NCBI GenBank assembly: GCA_019925795.1
Contig: CM034312.1
Span: 86,741,528 to 86,805,527 of the forward strand
Source: Dendrobium chrysotoxum
Lineage: Eukaryota > Streptophyta > Magnoliopsida > Asparagales > Orchidaceae
Reading direction: 5' to 3'
DNA: 64,000 bases
Both the position numbers and the translations under genes were made by a program. The notes beneath the pieces are model-generated. The model ran no database searches. It had not been told where the DNA came from and was given only the letters and a program-made list of their open reading frames with translations. This document shows, piece by piece, positions 20,113 through 32,770 of this stretch. Position 1 is the stretch's first letter. Each line of letters begins with the position of its first letter.

Positions 20113-23100
20113 TGTGGACCTCCGAAAGGAACAACAAAGACACCGTCGCCCCGCGAGGGGAGACAGTATCTGGCCAATGGGAGGGCAGATTCGATCACAC
20201 ATAGGATTAACCATTGAGGATAGCGGCTCTCACCAGCACACCTCGATGGGTAATAATATATATGATCTGATCGTCACAACGAGTTTCCACCACCCGATAC
20301 ATTAGCTCGAATGGGATTTATTTGAGAGTGGGATTCGGTTTCCCACGGGCGCAAGCCCCCATGGTTAATTACATCTCAAGCCGGAGCCTGAGAATACTCT
20401 CGATTAAGGATTCTATATTATACTTTCTGAATTGGGATTGGCACATAGGGCAGAGACTAGAAAGTCCTACTCGAAGGGAAAGAGAGGTTCAACTAGGCTT
20501 AGTCAACATGCACGGCTCACATCAGCATCCGGAGGGACTAAGGTAGTGAGAAGAAATTGGAGAAAAATAAATAAATCATGCACTCGAAACATGCAGGAGG
20601 GAAGGATGGAGGTGGCGTCATCCGTGTGACGCGGATATGTAGGGTTTAGGGTCTCTAGAAGACAGAAGACCTACCTACTGATGAGGCGTACTACGAAACA
20701 ATAGTAGCCTTGAATCCTAAATCTAATGGGTTTAATGTTCTACGCAACACTAACACCCGTGTCCTAACTAATGCAATGCAAAACCTGGACTTACCCCGGC
20801 CTGAAAGGGGGAGCCAGCTAACCACCTAGTCGCTTCAAAACCATGCTGTCCAGTCATTTAATGAAAGATGGGTGGGTAGGTTATGGTTCTTGGAATTAGG
20901 GCCGACGTCTAGAGAGTCCTAAAATGGCCCTGGACTTATGTAGGGTGTATGCTCCTAAGACTAATGCAATTAAAATTTTACTTTAATTAGTTCTAATGCA
21001 ATGTATGCTGATTAACGATCTCAAATCAAATATGCATAGAATTTAAAAAAGGCTTATAAAATAGTTTTTTTTAGAAGAGACCAGACTTTCCCAGATCCAG
21101 CACCTCATCCTCATAGGTCGGATTATCTGGACTCTACCCGCAGGCGGGGAAGTGTCTTATAGCAAGGAGGGAGAGAATGCATTGATATGCATGCGACCCC
21201 GGACGACTCCGGCTATTCCCTAGATCGTTACATTTCTATGTTATTTATTTCTTAAAATTTTAAGTATTAATTACGAGTAGAAAAATTTTATTCCTAAAGA
21301 GCCTAGCGAAATCAGGCCAAGCACATGCAAGAAAGAAACCTAATAAAAGCAGGCAATTTCTACTACGCAGACAAAATAAACAAATCAATATAAATCCACA
21401 GAGCAGAGTAAGAAAGAGTCCACAGTCCACGACAAGTGTCGTATAAGTACAACCCAGGGTCTGCAGAAAAGTAATGGTGGCCAGGCCCCACCGACAATAA
21501 CCTGGATTCTAATCCTACTGGACGACGCAAGTCTTAAAAGCCAGGCATTTCATCTTCAAGTCTTCACCTTCAAGCCTTCACGTGGGTCGTCTCCTGGTTC
21601 TTCTATGGACCGTCCTCCAAAAGGATACCCAAATGAATAAGAAATTTCCTGTGAAGGGCTTTTCTTTTTCTCTTTGGGTATATAGTACTTGAAATGTCAG
21701 GCTTTTGAAGACTTTCACAACTCAATATGAATTACAAATCACATCATAAAAAGGAAAATCTAGACCCGGACTGAACCTGCAAGGTTATCCTAATAAAAAT
21801 ATCCCAAGCAATTATATGTATAACAATATCCCAAGCAGTTTATATTTAAGCAGAAAAGAAAACACACTTGGCCACACTCTTATTCATTTGGGGGCTAAGC
21901 ATTTTGGAGCACCTGTAGCGAGCGTTTATAATTTATGATTTATCATATTAGCCCCCATTTATTTTTAGCGCTGCACGAGCGTGGCCACCTGCATAAGACT
22001 GGGTCAGTATAAAACGTCCCTAGCCTAGGGGTAGATCTAACGCACAAACAACAATATCGCAAACAAAATACAATGCAGTAATAAAATAAACACTCACATC
22101 AAATCAACACAAACAGCACACATGCCACATGCAAGAGCGATCACAACACAGAAAACAAAAAAAGGGTAAAACACCGGCCTGACCTAGATCTAGAAGTGGT
22201 GCCCTAGCAATCAATTCTACGTGTGTGTAGAGGCTGTGTAGCTGAGGTAGATCCTAAGTGGGTATTTAATTGAAGTTATCAAAAATTCTAATTTGTTGAA
22301 GGTCTGAAAAGGAAATTTTATTTAAAGTTCAAATATTAGTAAATTAGGGTCCATTTTTAGTTAATTTAGTTTGTGGATCGATTTTATTACTTATGATAGC
22401 AATCTTTAAAGTTTAAGTTATATTAGCGAGTTTTGGAAGGTCCGGGGTCCTCCTGTACGCTAGGTTAAGAGGGTTCAAAAAGGTCATTATTAGAAACAGG
22501 TTGGGCTAGGGGAGTTAGTGTTTTTATTCAATACTAGACCTTACCATGAGTAATTAGACTGTTAGTTTGTTAGATTTGGAGTTTTCTAGGCAAAGTTATG
22601 ATTTTAGAAGTTTCGGGCCCTAGTTATTGAACTACGGTTGACCAGAGAGTTGACTTTTCAAATTAGGTTGATTTTTGGAATGTTAATATTTTCAATGAAT
22701 AGTAAACTTTAATTAGAGTTGAGTACTTTTTAATTTTCTTGATTTGGATTTTTCTGTAATTAGTTACGAATTTTCAAAGTTTGAGTATTATGAGTCTTTT
22801 AGGTTTGAGTTAGGTTTGCTTTCCGATTTTATAAATCTTTTGAATTTAAGTTTGTTTTAATGATTTTTATTTAGTTAATATTTGATTAAGAGGTGATTAA
22901 TATTTTAATTAGATTTTAGTTCAAGTTTATGTTCAAATTCCACCTCCTAGTGATTTCGTATGTTGATTGTAGTTTGATTAAAGATTAAGTATTTTAATGC
23001 ATTTATGATTTAGATTATGATTAGTTTTATTGTTTTATTAATGAATTGAGGGAAACTAACCTTAGGATAACATGTCACTAAGTTTTCTATGTTCAATGTC

Positions 23101-26100
23101 TCTATCCTAAAGGAACGTGCATCCTAAGTCTAAGTTCTCTAAGACTCAGCCCTTGATTTTTGTCCTTAGGTGTCACTAGTGTTATAGGAGATGAATAGAT
23201 GTTTTATTTCTAACCCCTTAGACATTCGCCTATGTGTAAATGGGTTCAAGGATCTATAATAAAACGAGACATGAAAATAATCTAATAATTGAAGTTTCTA
23301 TAAGGTCCTAAAGGGTAGGGGAACGTACACACAGATAGGCTCCCTAGAGGCTATCTAAGTTTTAAGAAAACTCACAACACCGGGGGCTATGACCCGGTGG
23401 TATCGCCCGTAGCACCCCCACCAGAATGAATGGGGGCGACTGATGCTCGGATCCGATTGTCCAAGCTCCTTCGTCTAGTGCTCCAGTTGCTCCTTGCTTT
23501 TACCTTCCCAAGAGTACCTCGCAAGAGCACAAAGAAAAGAACAAAAATTGGATGAGAGCAGGATCATGTTCAATATGCGGATAATCAAAATAAAATGCTA
23601 TTAAATAAAAAAAAAACATACCTTTTCTTTTGTCTGGACGTTAGCTCGTCTGTTTGCTCTCCGAGACTGCCTGAGTTTGTAGGAACTCCCCTATATTGCT
23701 CCAAAAACGATCTTTATTTATTATTTTTATGGAATGTTAGCATCTCATTAATAGGCATGCTCTGTCAAAGTCCAAACATGACTTTGCCCCACCCTTATTC
23801 CCATTCAGCATTTAAGCCAAATGCAAACAAGAGGGGATTTTGATGCTATTTGGTGTCCCCACGTTTTAAGATAGCACTCGAAAGACTTGACACGATGACC
23901 CAAATCACCTCTCATATAAAACTCAAAATGGCAAAGAAGAAAACCCAATCTTGAAACCAAAATCCGAATAAAACTTTCAACTCACATTTCTTTTGAAACT
24001 CGCATTTGAGACCAAAAACAAATAAGAGAGAAAATGCATCCATAAAAAGAGAAACTGAAAGAGTCATCTAACATCAAGCTCCTCGAACATAAAACCACTC
24101 ATAAAGCCCTCGATCTCCAAAACAATCCAAAGAACCTTCCAAATGAAGCAAAACATAAAACTTTCCAACATAAAACCCACTAAAATCTTTCGATGCAAAA
24201 CAAACAATAGACTTCTTTAACGTGGGGTGGGTCTATAAAATTCTTCAACAAGAAGATTACACAAAACTTTCCAATACAAAGCAGAATCAAAATTCACATT
24301 TGAAGCCTAAAACACGTGAATATTCTCCAATGCTTCTCCAAAATAATAAAAAAACTTATGAATGCTCACCAAAAGGGAAAATTTCCTAGTATCATTACAT
24401 TAGATCCGTAAATAAAACTCTTGTATGAAACATAGACCAAGTGAATGCTCTCCAACCTCTAAGCCAAATAGATACCTTTCAATATAACATATTCCACAAA
24501 ACTTTCGAACCATAAGATATCTCATACAGCCCCAAGTCAGTGAGAATTTACATATAACTTGCTCCTGAAACAGCTTAGAACACAAGAAACAATGAAAATC
24601 TACGTCAACCCGCCACCAAAACCAACGAGAAAAATCATATAAAAGATGCATGAATTTTGCATAGAAGCAATGAAGGATCTACTCAAATGTTATAGGGATT
24701 CTTGTGTGAAAATCAATGAGAAAGATCCCAAAAAAAAGTGTATTCATTTCTCACAAGAATCAATAAGAGAAGCTCTATATGTAAAAAAAACTATGGGAAC
24801 TTTCGCGCAAATGCAGGACTCGCCAATGTATCTTTTAGAGAACAAAATTTCACATAAAGCTCGTACCAATTCACCGCATTATCTTACTAAGACATTTCAT
24901 CAAGCAACTAACATGCGATGCTATGAAGAGCCATGGAACAAGTTAATGTGAGAATTATGCTTTACACCCTAAAAAGGAAAGGAGATCTATCCATATGCAT
25001 AGCCAAGCCCATCGCAATATGGTTCATACAAGCTTCACTAAGCTTAGAAATGAAAAAGAGTAATATTAAACCATGGAGTTTTGAACAGGTTTGCTAAAGC
25101 ATGATCACATCACTTTAATCCGGACTACTTAGCATAATCTATACAAAATAAAATCACCCATGACTTAACATGGCATGCCTGACAACTACAAAGCACAACA
25201 AATTTCTCATAAGCAACAATGATGAAAAGATCTTTATAAAATAATATGGCTTAAACAATCACCTTCATCTAATAAACATTGCTCTTTTCCCAAAACACAG
25301 CACATAACAATCCTTGCTATAAAAGGGTAGAAAAGTTATTGAAATTTTCTCAAGTATGAATGTAGAATGCAAGAAGAATAACTTTTTCAACACAAGTACC
25401 TCCTGAACTCAATCAAGTAAAAGGAAATCAAGTTTTAAGTAAGCATAAAAGCATCTCCTCATCCACCACGATTCTTTAGAGTGGGATACGCCTCCAACCC
25501 AACTTTGAAGCTAAATGCGAATAAAAGAAGGAATATTTTGATGAAAACTCGCTCTAACTTTCCAACATAAAGTAACTTATGAAACCTTCCAACAAATTTC
25601 TATCTCCCATGCTACATGCCACCAAAACTTTCAATAGAGAAAAGAAAACCTTGAAAATGCATAAATTAGAGAGCATTTTGTAAATTAAGCTATCTCTCCA
25701 ATACAACGAATTCCTATGTTCACAACAATGATTTTGCCAAGAGTAACATCTTTCGTTACAGTGATGAAATTCACATCCAATCATCATAAGATGTAGAAGA
25801 CCAAACTCCAACCCAAGAGAAAATAGTAACACAAAAAAAAAAACTTTCAAAAAGTTAAATCTCATCGCATAAATTTCTCTGTAGAGTGCGTAGATATGAC
25901 GTAGGGGCACGAGATAAAAAGAAAATGCATATAGGTCTAGTAAAGTTACATGTGTATTCTCTTAATTAAGCAAATAGTTTCGCAATTAACATACACATGC
26001 AACCTTTTCAGTGAACTTGCACGATTAGCATAAATGGGTCACTCATATTAAGAGGTTATCTCTAACATGTTTCCATACTATTCAACTTATCGCCAATAAC

Positions 26101-28066
26101 CTTCCACGCCTTGAAATTCATGGCAAGCCATCTCGTTCTTATTAAGCTCTCTAAAAGGGCATTTGAACATATGATTCATGGGATGAATGATCAAGAAATG
26201 TCTCCAATATGAGCCAATATCCATTACACGTTCATATGTGTTTGATATCAAATGAAGGCAAGGCCTCAAACCTTGACCTTGATCCCGACTATCCAAAATC
26301 AAGCATTCGCATATTCATATAAAAGAGATGGAAGGAGGGGATATTATCACAATCCACAAATATCAAGCACGTACACAAAGATGGTGTAAAAGTCAATGTA
26401 CAATCTTTCCAATCCAATAAATACTTCTTAGACATGAATACGACATTGTTTAGAAACAACACCTTTTATTTATTTTTTTATTTTTTGGTAAACATCATAT
26501 TTTAAATTCTCATCTATCAAAGACATCAAAAATAATTTCACCAAAATCGCTTCACCAATCTCAACAACCTGTACAAAGAAAAGCATGATTTTGACGAGGT
26601 GTTCTTTACCATAAGGTGTATATGAGCATTTGGACAAAAGACATTCAGGATAAAGCAAATCTTTACGATACTACTCACAAATTTCAGCATTCCGGTAACA
26701 GTAGCAAGCAGCAATGACCTAAATCCTCTCTCATATAGCATAAACAAGCTTTCTTGCTCACTTCTTTTACAAAAAAAAAACTTTATTTTTCATTCTCTCA
26801 TTCTCCAGGGAGGATAAATAAGATTTTCTGTCACAAGCTTGAATAGTATAGCAAGAAAAATAATCTCCAACACAAGAGAGGTTTCCTTGAGGCATTTGAT
26901 CAAACAGCTAGCATGCAAGGTTTGAGAGATAATATGAAACAATCTCTTTGAAGTAGATTACCACATCACACCTAACCTTTCTAAGAAAACTCAAAGTAAG
27001 GAGTCACTCAAACTCAAGATATAGACATTCTCAACACATAGGAAAGACTTGTCTTTAAAAAAAAAAGCTATTATAACAACATAAAAAAAAATGAACAAGA
27101 GAAATCTGCTCCATTCAAGGCATTAGAAGCATATGGAAATTCAAATCACATTTTCTTCTTCATCTCATCCTTGAAGGAATCTAAGAAAAGGAATGTAGAG
27201 AGCAAAGAAACAAGGAGAAGAAGAGAAGATAGAGGGAGGAAGAAGATTGGGGAGATGGTTACCTGCAGCAGGAAAGGGGAGAGCTGGCGTCGACAGGCAA
27301 AGGGGGGCAAGCCGGCGTCGGGACTGATCCCAGGGGCGGAGTCGAACGGGAGAGCAAGCTTCGGTTGCTCCTATGATTCGCGAACCAGAGACGGGAGAGA
27401 GGCCAATTTCCGCCTGGGCTTTCGTTGTCGTGCGAACAAGCAGCGACGAGAGCACTGGCTCGGAGGCGTTGGGGGAGGCTTTGGCCTAGTTGGGTTTCTC
27501 ACGAGCAAGAGAGAAAACGAGAGAGAGGGGCGGAGGTCGCGGGGCTCTTCCGCTCGGGCTGTGCGAATAGGAAGAAATCGGAGTCCCGTTCAGGTCATGG
27601 AGTTAATTCATGCCAAAAACGAGAGGGGAAGAACCCGCCTTCTAACGTTCAAATTCCTATAGTTAAATTTTTGCCGAAAATGAATGAGTAATCCCCGCCA
27701 TCTCACTCGATCGCTGCCGTTGATCCAAATTTTTGGATTTAGGAACAAATCCACACCTTAAGAGGAAAATCAATTAAATTCTGATTGAAATTAAATCAAG
27801 CAAATTGAGTTAGAATCGGGTTCGACTAGATCTGATTCGGGTTCGATTTAATTTGATCAAATTGACATAATTAAATTTAAATTAATCGTCGACTTGAGTC
27901 AAATCAAACTCGACACGGCTAGAATGCTTTGATCGAGGCTAATTAAACTTCGTCGGGTCGAATCTAACTAGATTTGAGTCGCCCCGAGTTCGAATTAGAC
28001 TCAACTGGGTCCAATTAAACTAATCAAGGATGCTCGAGGGCTCTCGTACGAAAATCGAGGTCAACA
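20113..28066 (-). repeat. LTR 1 (left, 7,954 bp; 3' LTR in element orientation)
   Basis: It starts TGTGGACCTCC and ends GAGGTCAACA on the plus strand. It is colinear with LTRs 2 and 3 with scattered single-base differences. From left to right it has a leader-like block with a CCCC-GCGA-GGGG palindrome (20149-20160), AT-rich DNA (22.2-23.1 kb), a long A/C-rich stretch with recurrent AAACTTTCCAA words (23.9-26.9 kb), a GC-rich island (27.24-27.62 kb), and a terminal segment rich in TCGA-type words (27.7-28.06 kb). No credible protein gene is seen. Eight kilobases is exceptional for a plant LTR. Confidence 0.93.
27240..27620. other. GC-rich, CpG-rich island in LTR 1 (also 43733-44113 and 60218-60598)
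   Basis: It stands out from AT-rich surroundings. In element orientation it lies about 450-830 bp inside the LTR. On the minus strand it reads CT-rich (CTCTCTCTCGTTTTCTCTC) and holds CTGCAG followed by GTAACC, like a first exon and donor. A 163-codon frame on the plus strand and a 96-codon frame on the minus strand are open in all three LTRs, but neither looks like a known protein. It may be promoter and transcript start. Confidence 0.4.
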
Positions 28067-28904
28067 AACGGACCCCCAATAGGTGCGGTGAACGACTAGT
28101 GAGCCGTACGTGTTGGCGTTGACCTTCCTATCTTTAGGAAGATGCAACCCTACAACCCACTAATAAGGCCCACTAGAATGATGCAAACCTACAATCCACT
28201 ATAGGGACTTGGGAAGCATACAATCATACAACAATTATGCAACAGGTATTCCATCATGTTATGATCATACAGTCACATAATAGTCATCCAATCATGCAAA
28301 CATGCATTGATTACAGAATCATACAAGCATGGTGGGATGAAAGGAAGAGAGAAAAAAGGAATTCGCCTGATCGACTCGAAATAGCGAAAGAAAAGAAGCT
28401 CTGCACTCACTAAACGAGCTCGGAATAGTGAGTGAGAGCCAAGAAAAGAAAATCAACTATCTACTCGACCACATGTAAGTAGCAGAGCAGAAGAAGGAGA
28501 AAGGGATTTCATGCTCGCATGAGCAGAATCGGAATGAAAATATAAAGAATTATAGAAAATTCAGCGATCATCTAGAACATGTCTACGATGATGTGAAGAG
28601 AAAGGAAACCCAACAATCACTTGATCAGATCGAAATAGTAACAGATAACAATCAAAGTAAAGCAAGGAGTACCACCAGAGAAAGGGGGTAGATCATCTAT
28701 ATGCCTTACCCTATAGTAAGGGCAGAATAGAGAAGAAAGTAAAGGTGAAGGATCACACATCCACTTAATTATATCAAAATAGTGAATGCGGACAACTCAG
28801 TGTTCACATGATTATATCAAAACAGTGAAACAAAAAGTAAAAAGGTAAAGTAGACCAACTATCTGCCTAACCATATGGAAACAACAGAACAGAAGGTAAA
28901 AAGA
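28067..28904 (-). other. Unique spacer between array I and LTR 1, copy A
   Basis: No ORF or domain. In element orientation it is the last segment before the 3' LTR. No strong polypurine tract adjoins the LTR; the best candidate is TTGGGGG near 28072-28080 (minus strand). Confidence 0.6.
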
Positions 28905-31106
28905 GGTGGTGAGATATGCCTCCCAGGGACTCTGTCGGGCTCACTCAACCAAGTAAAATCTGATGTCTACCTGACGTATATGCATGTAGTAGGACAATCA
29001 GGGAAAAATGAGTGGTGAGATATGCCTCCCAGGGACTCTGTCGGGCTCACTCAACCGAGTAAAGTCTGATGTCTACTCGGCGTATATGCCTGCAGTAGGA
29101 CAATCAGGGAAAAAAAGGAGTGGTGGGGAATGCCTCCCAGGGACTCTGTCGGGCTCACTCAACCAAGTAAAGTTTGATGTCTACCCGGCGCATATGCCTG
29201 CAGTAAGACAATCAGGGAAAAAGAGTGGTGAGGAATGCCCTCCCAGGGACTCTGTCGGGGCTCTCTCAACTAAGTAAAGTTTGATGTCTACCCGACGCAT
29301 ATGCCTGCAGTAAGACAATCAGGGAAAAAGAGTGGTGAGGAATGCCCTCCCAGGGACTCTGTCGGGGCTCTCTCAACCAAGTAAAGTTTGATGTCTACCC
29401 GGCGCATATGCCTGCAGTAAGACAATCAGGGAAAAAGAGTGGTGAGGAATGCCCTCCCAAGGACTCTGTCGGGGCTCTCTCAACCAAGTAAAGAGTACAG
29501 GCTGATGTCTACCCGGCGCATATGCCTGCAGTAGGACAATCAGGGAAAAAGAGTGGTGAGGAATGCCCTCCCAGGGACTCTGTCGGGGCTCTCTCAACCA
29601 AGTAAAGAGTAAAGTCTGATGTCTACTCGGCGCATATGCCTGCAGTAGGACAATCAGGGAAAAAGGAGTGGTGAGGAATGCCTCCCAGGGACTCTGTCGG
29701 GCTATCTCAACCAAGTAAAGTCTGATGTCTACTCGGTGCATATGCCTGCAGTAGGACAATCAGGGAAAAAGAGTGGTGAGGAATGCCCTCCCAGGGACTC
29801 TGTCGGGGCTCTCTCAACCAAGTAAAGAGTAAAGTCTGATGTCTACTCGGCGCATATGCCTGCAGTAGGACAATCAGGGAAAAAGGAGTGGTGAGGAATG
29901 CCTCCCAGGGACTCTGTCGGGCTCTCTCAACCAAGTAAAGTCTGATGTCTACTCGGCGCATATGCCTGCAGTAGGACAATCAGGGAAAAAGAGTGGTGAG
30001 GAATGCCTCCCAGGGACTCTGTCGGGCTCTCTCAACCAAGTAAAGAGTAAAGTCTGAAGTCTACCCGGCGCATATGCCTGCAGTAGGACAATCAGAGAAA
30101 AAGGAGTGGTGAGGAATGCCTCCCAGGGACTCTGTCGGGCTCTCTCTCAACCAAGTAGCGAGTAAAGTCTGATGTCTACCCGGCGCATATGCCTGCAATA
30201 GGATAATCAGGGAAAAAGAGTGGTGAGGAATGCCCTCCCAGGGACTCTGTCGGGGCTCTCTCAACCAAGTAAAGAGTAAAGTCTGATGTCTACTCGGTGC
30301 ATATGCCTGCAGTAGGACAATCAGGGAAAAAGGAGTGGTGAGGAATGCCTCCCAGGGACTCTGTCGGGCTCTCTCAACCAAGTAAAGTCTGATGTCTACT
30401 CGGCGCATATGCCTGCAGTAGGACAATCAGGGAAAAAGAGTGGTGAGGAATGCCCTCCCAAGGACTCTGTCGGGGCTCTCTCAACCAAGTAAAGAGTACA
30501 GGCTGATGTCTACCCGGCGCATATGCCTGCAGTAGGACAATCAGGGAAAAAGAGTGGTGAGGAATGCCCTCCCAGGGACTCTGTCGGGGCTCTCTCAACA
30601 AAGTAAAGAGTAAAGTCTGATGTCTACTCGGTGCATATGCCTGCAGTAGGACAATCAGGGAAAAAGGAGTGGTGAGGAATGCCTCCCAGGGACTCTGTCG
30701 GGCTCTCTCAACCAAGTAAAGTCTGATATCTACTCGGCACATACGCCTGCAGTAGGACAATCAGGGAAAAAGAGTGGTGAGGAATGCCTCCCAGGGACTC
30801 TGTCGGGCTCTCTCAACCAAGTAAAGAGTAATGTCTGAAGTCTACCCGGCGCATATGCCTGCAGTAGGACAATCAGGGAAAAAGGAGTGGTGAGGAATGC
30901 CTCCCAGGGACTCTGTCGGGCTCTCTCTCAACCAAGTAACGAGTAAAGTCTGATGTCTACCCGGCGCATATGCCTGCAGTAAGACAATCAGAGGAAAAGA
31001 GTGGTGAGGAATGCCCTCCCAGGGACTCTGTCGGGGCTCTCTCAACCAAGTAAAGAGTAAAGTCTGATGTCTACCCGGCGCATATGCCTGCAGTAGGACA
31101 ATCGGA
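28905..31106 (-). repeat. Tandem array I, copy A: about 20 units of 103-117 bp
   Basis: GGGACTCTGTCGGG recurs about every 103-117 bp from 28928 to 31021. Every unit has CCGGCGCATATGCCTGCAGT or a close variant. Two main unit types exist, a longer one with CCCTCCCAGGG and AAAGAGTAAAG and a shorter one. They partly alternate and blocks of several units repeat (29459-30180 resembles 30464-31015), a higher-order arrangement. Frames of 60-130 codons in it are by-products. Confidence 0.93.
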
Positions 31107-31590
31107 GAAAACTCCACCCCCGCTCGGTGTATGTGCCTGCAGCAGGGTTCCTACCCGGCGCATATGCCTGCAGTAGGATAAAGAAAGAACACTCTACACA
31201 ATCACTTGGTGCATCTGCCTGCAGTGATGTGGAGAGGAAAAAGTCACCTCTGCCCGGTGTATGTGCCTGCGGCAGAGTCCCTACCCGGCGCATATGCCTG
31301 CAGTAGGATAATCGGAGAAAACTCTACCCCCGCTCGGTGTATGTGCCTGCAGCAGGGTTCCTACCCGGCGCATATGCCTGGAGTAGGATAAAGAAAGAAC
31401 ACTCTACACAATCACTTGGCGCATCTGCCTGCAGTGATGTGGAGAGGAAAAAGTCACCTCTGCCCGGTGTATGTGCCTGCGGCAGAGTCCCTACCCGGCG
31501 CATATGCCTGCAGTAGGATAAAGAGAGAACACAAGAACACTCTACACGATCACCCGGCGCATCTGCCTGCAGTGATTGTGAAGAGGAAAG
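31107..31590 (-). repeat. Tandem array II, copy A: 210-bp units
   Basis: ACTC-ACCCCCGCTCGGTGT starts at 31111 and recurs at 31321, and a third partial unit follows. Each unit is itself made of about 50-bp subunits around GTATGTGCCTGC, GCATATGCCTGCAG and GCATCTGCCTGCAG. These share their core with array I. Confidence 0.85.
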
Positions 31591-31887
31591 AGTCACCTCA
31601 ACACCGACCCAACACAGATCTGTGTAGGGATGTGAGGGAGAAAGGAAAGGTAAGTAAAATAACTCTAACGGAGAAGTTGTCTAAGGAATCCTGAGCTGGC
31701 GCTTTGGTTACCACGTGGTAGAGGACAAATCGTCGTGACCACGAGTATCCGAATGCCGGCGGAATTTCTTAGGCAACAAAAACATCACATGAAAAGAAAG
31801 GAAACATCAGACTGATGCCTCGAGGGACAACAGGGAGAGGTACACCCTCAGTAGAGTGCGAGAGGGGCAATCTCATCCCAGGTGGGC

Positions 31888-32770
31888 AACAATTAAAGCA
31901 GCGAGGGGGCATACCCGCTACAAAGAATAGAAATGATATTAAGAAAAGTAATCATTAAGAAACTACAGTGGTGGACCCATACTAACTGATGGGGACCCTG
32001 TAAGAAGTGAAAATAACATCAATAGATCCACGGGACCTCTCTGGCAGCCAAGAGTCAGGTCCCGATAGGGAAGTATGTAGACAAAGAAATTAGGGCATTG
32101 ATCTTCTGCTAGAAAATCAACGCTCACAAAGAAGCGATGCTAACACCTGGGACTAGGTGTACTACATCACAATTTGGGGAAACAACTCAAGGTAGCAAGG
32201 GGACACACCTGCCACCGAGGATAATAAATATGAATAAGATTAACAATCAACAGAAGATCACAGCGGTAGCACCCACACAAACTAGTGGGACCCTGTGAAA
32301 AGTGAGAGTGATCTCAACTCATCCATAGAACTACTCTGTTATTTAAGAGTAGGGCATGAATGAGGAATCATGTCGGTAAAGAAACCAATGAGCTGATCTT
32401 CTACTAGAAAATCAAAGCTCCTGAGAAAGTGATGCTAACATCTGTGACAAAATGTACTACATCACAACTAGGGAAACAACTCAAGGTAGCGAGGGGACAC
32501 ACTCGCCACCGAGGATAACAACTAAGAATAAGAATAATAGTCATCAACAGTTCACAGCGGTAACACCCACACTGACTGGTGGGACCCTGTGAGAGATGAA
32601 AGCAACATCGCTACATCCATAAGACCGCTGTAGTAGCTGAGAGCGAGATATGAATGGGAAAGTGAGTTATTTATTGAGAGTAGAAGAGGGGGCTGATCTT
32701 TCCTTAGAAAAATCTAAGCCTACAAAGAAGTGATGTTAACATCCAGAACAAGATGTACCACATCACTAAT
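31888..32770 (-). repeat. Tandem array III, copy A: three imperfect 295-bp units
   Basis: GGGACCCTGT recurs at about 31993, 32287 and 32581. CAAC followed by an A-rich word and GCGAGGGG-C recurs at about 31890, 32188 and 32475. Units are visibly diverged, so this array is older than array I. No coding potential. Confidence 0.8.

Noticed and set aside
24646..24951. 101-codon plus-strand frame in LTR 1
   Set aside because: In LTRs 2 and 3 the matching frame is 70 codons because of a one-base change in an A run. This is no sign of coding constraint.
25554..25910. 118-codon minus-strand frame in LTR 1 (130 and 92 codons in LTRs 2 and 3)
   Set aside because: Length varies with an A-run indel and the composition is Phe/Leu/Cys-rich, as expected from AT-rich noncoding DNA.
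27171..27662. 163-codon plus-strand frame present in all three LTRs
   Set aside because: Arg/Gly/Lys-rich and low in hydrophobic residues, in a GC-rich island with few chance stops, and antisense to the element. Kept only as part of the island feature.
28905..31106. Regularly spaced repeats that could suggest a CRISPR array
   Set aside because: Units follow one another directly without unique spacers, are over 100 bp, and lie within a plant retrotransposon.
29373..31117. Minus-strand frames of 90-128 codons with repeated CRHMRRVDIRLYL-like residues (also in copy B)
   Set aside because: They only translate tandem array I or II; start and end follow the repeat period and no known domain appears.
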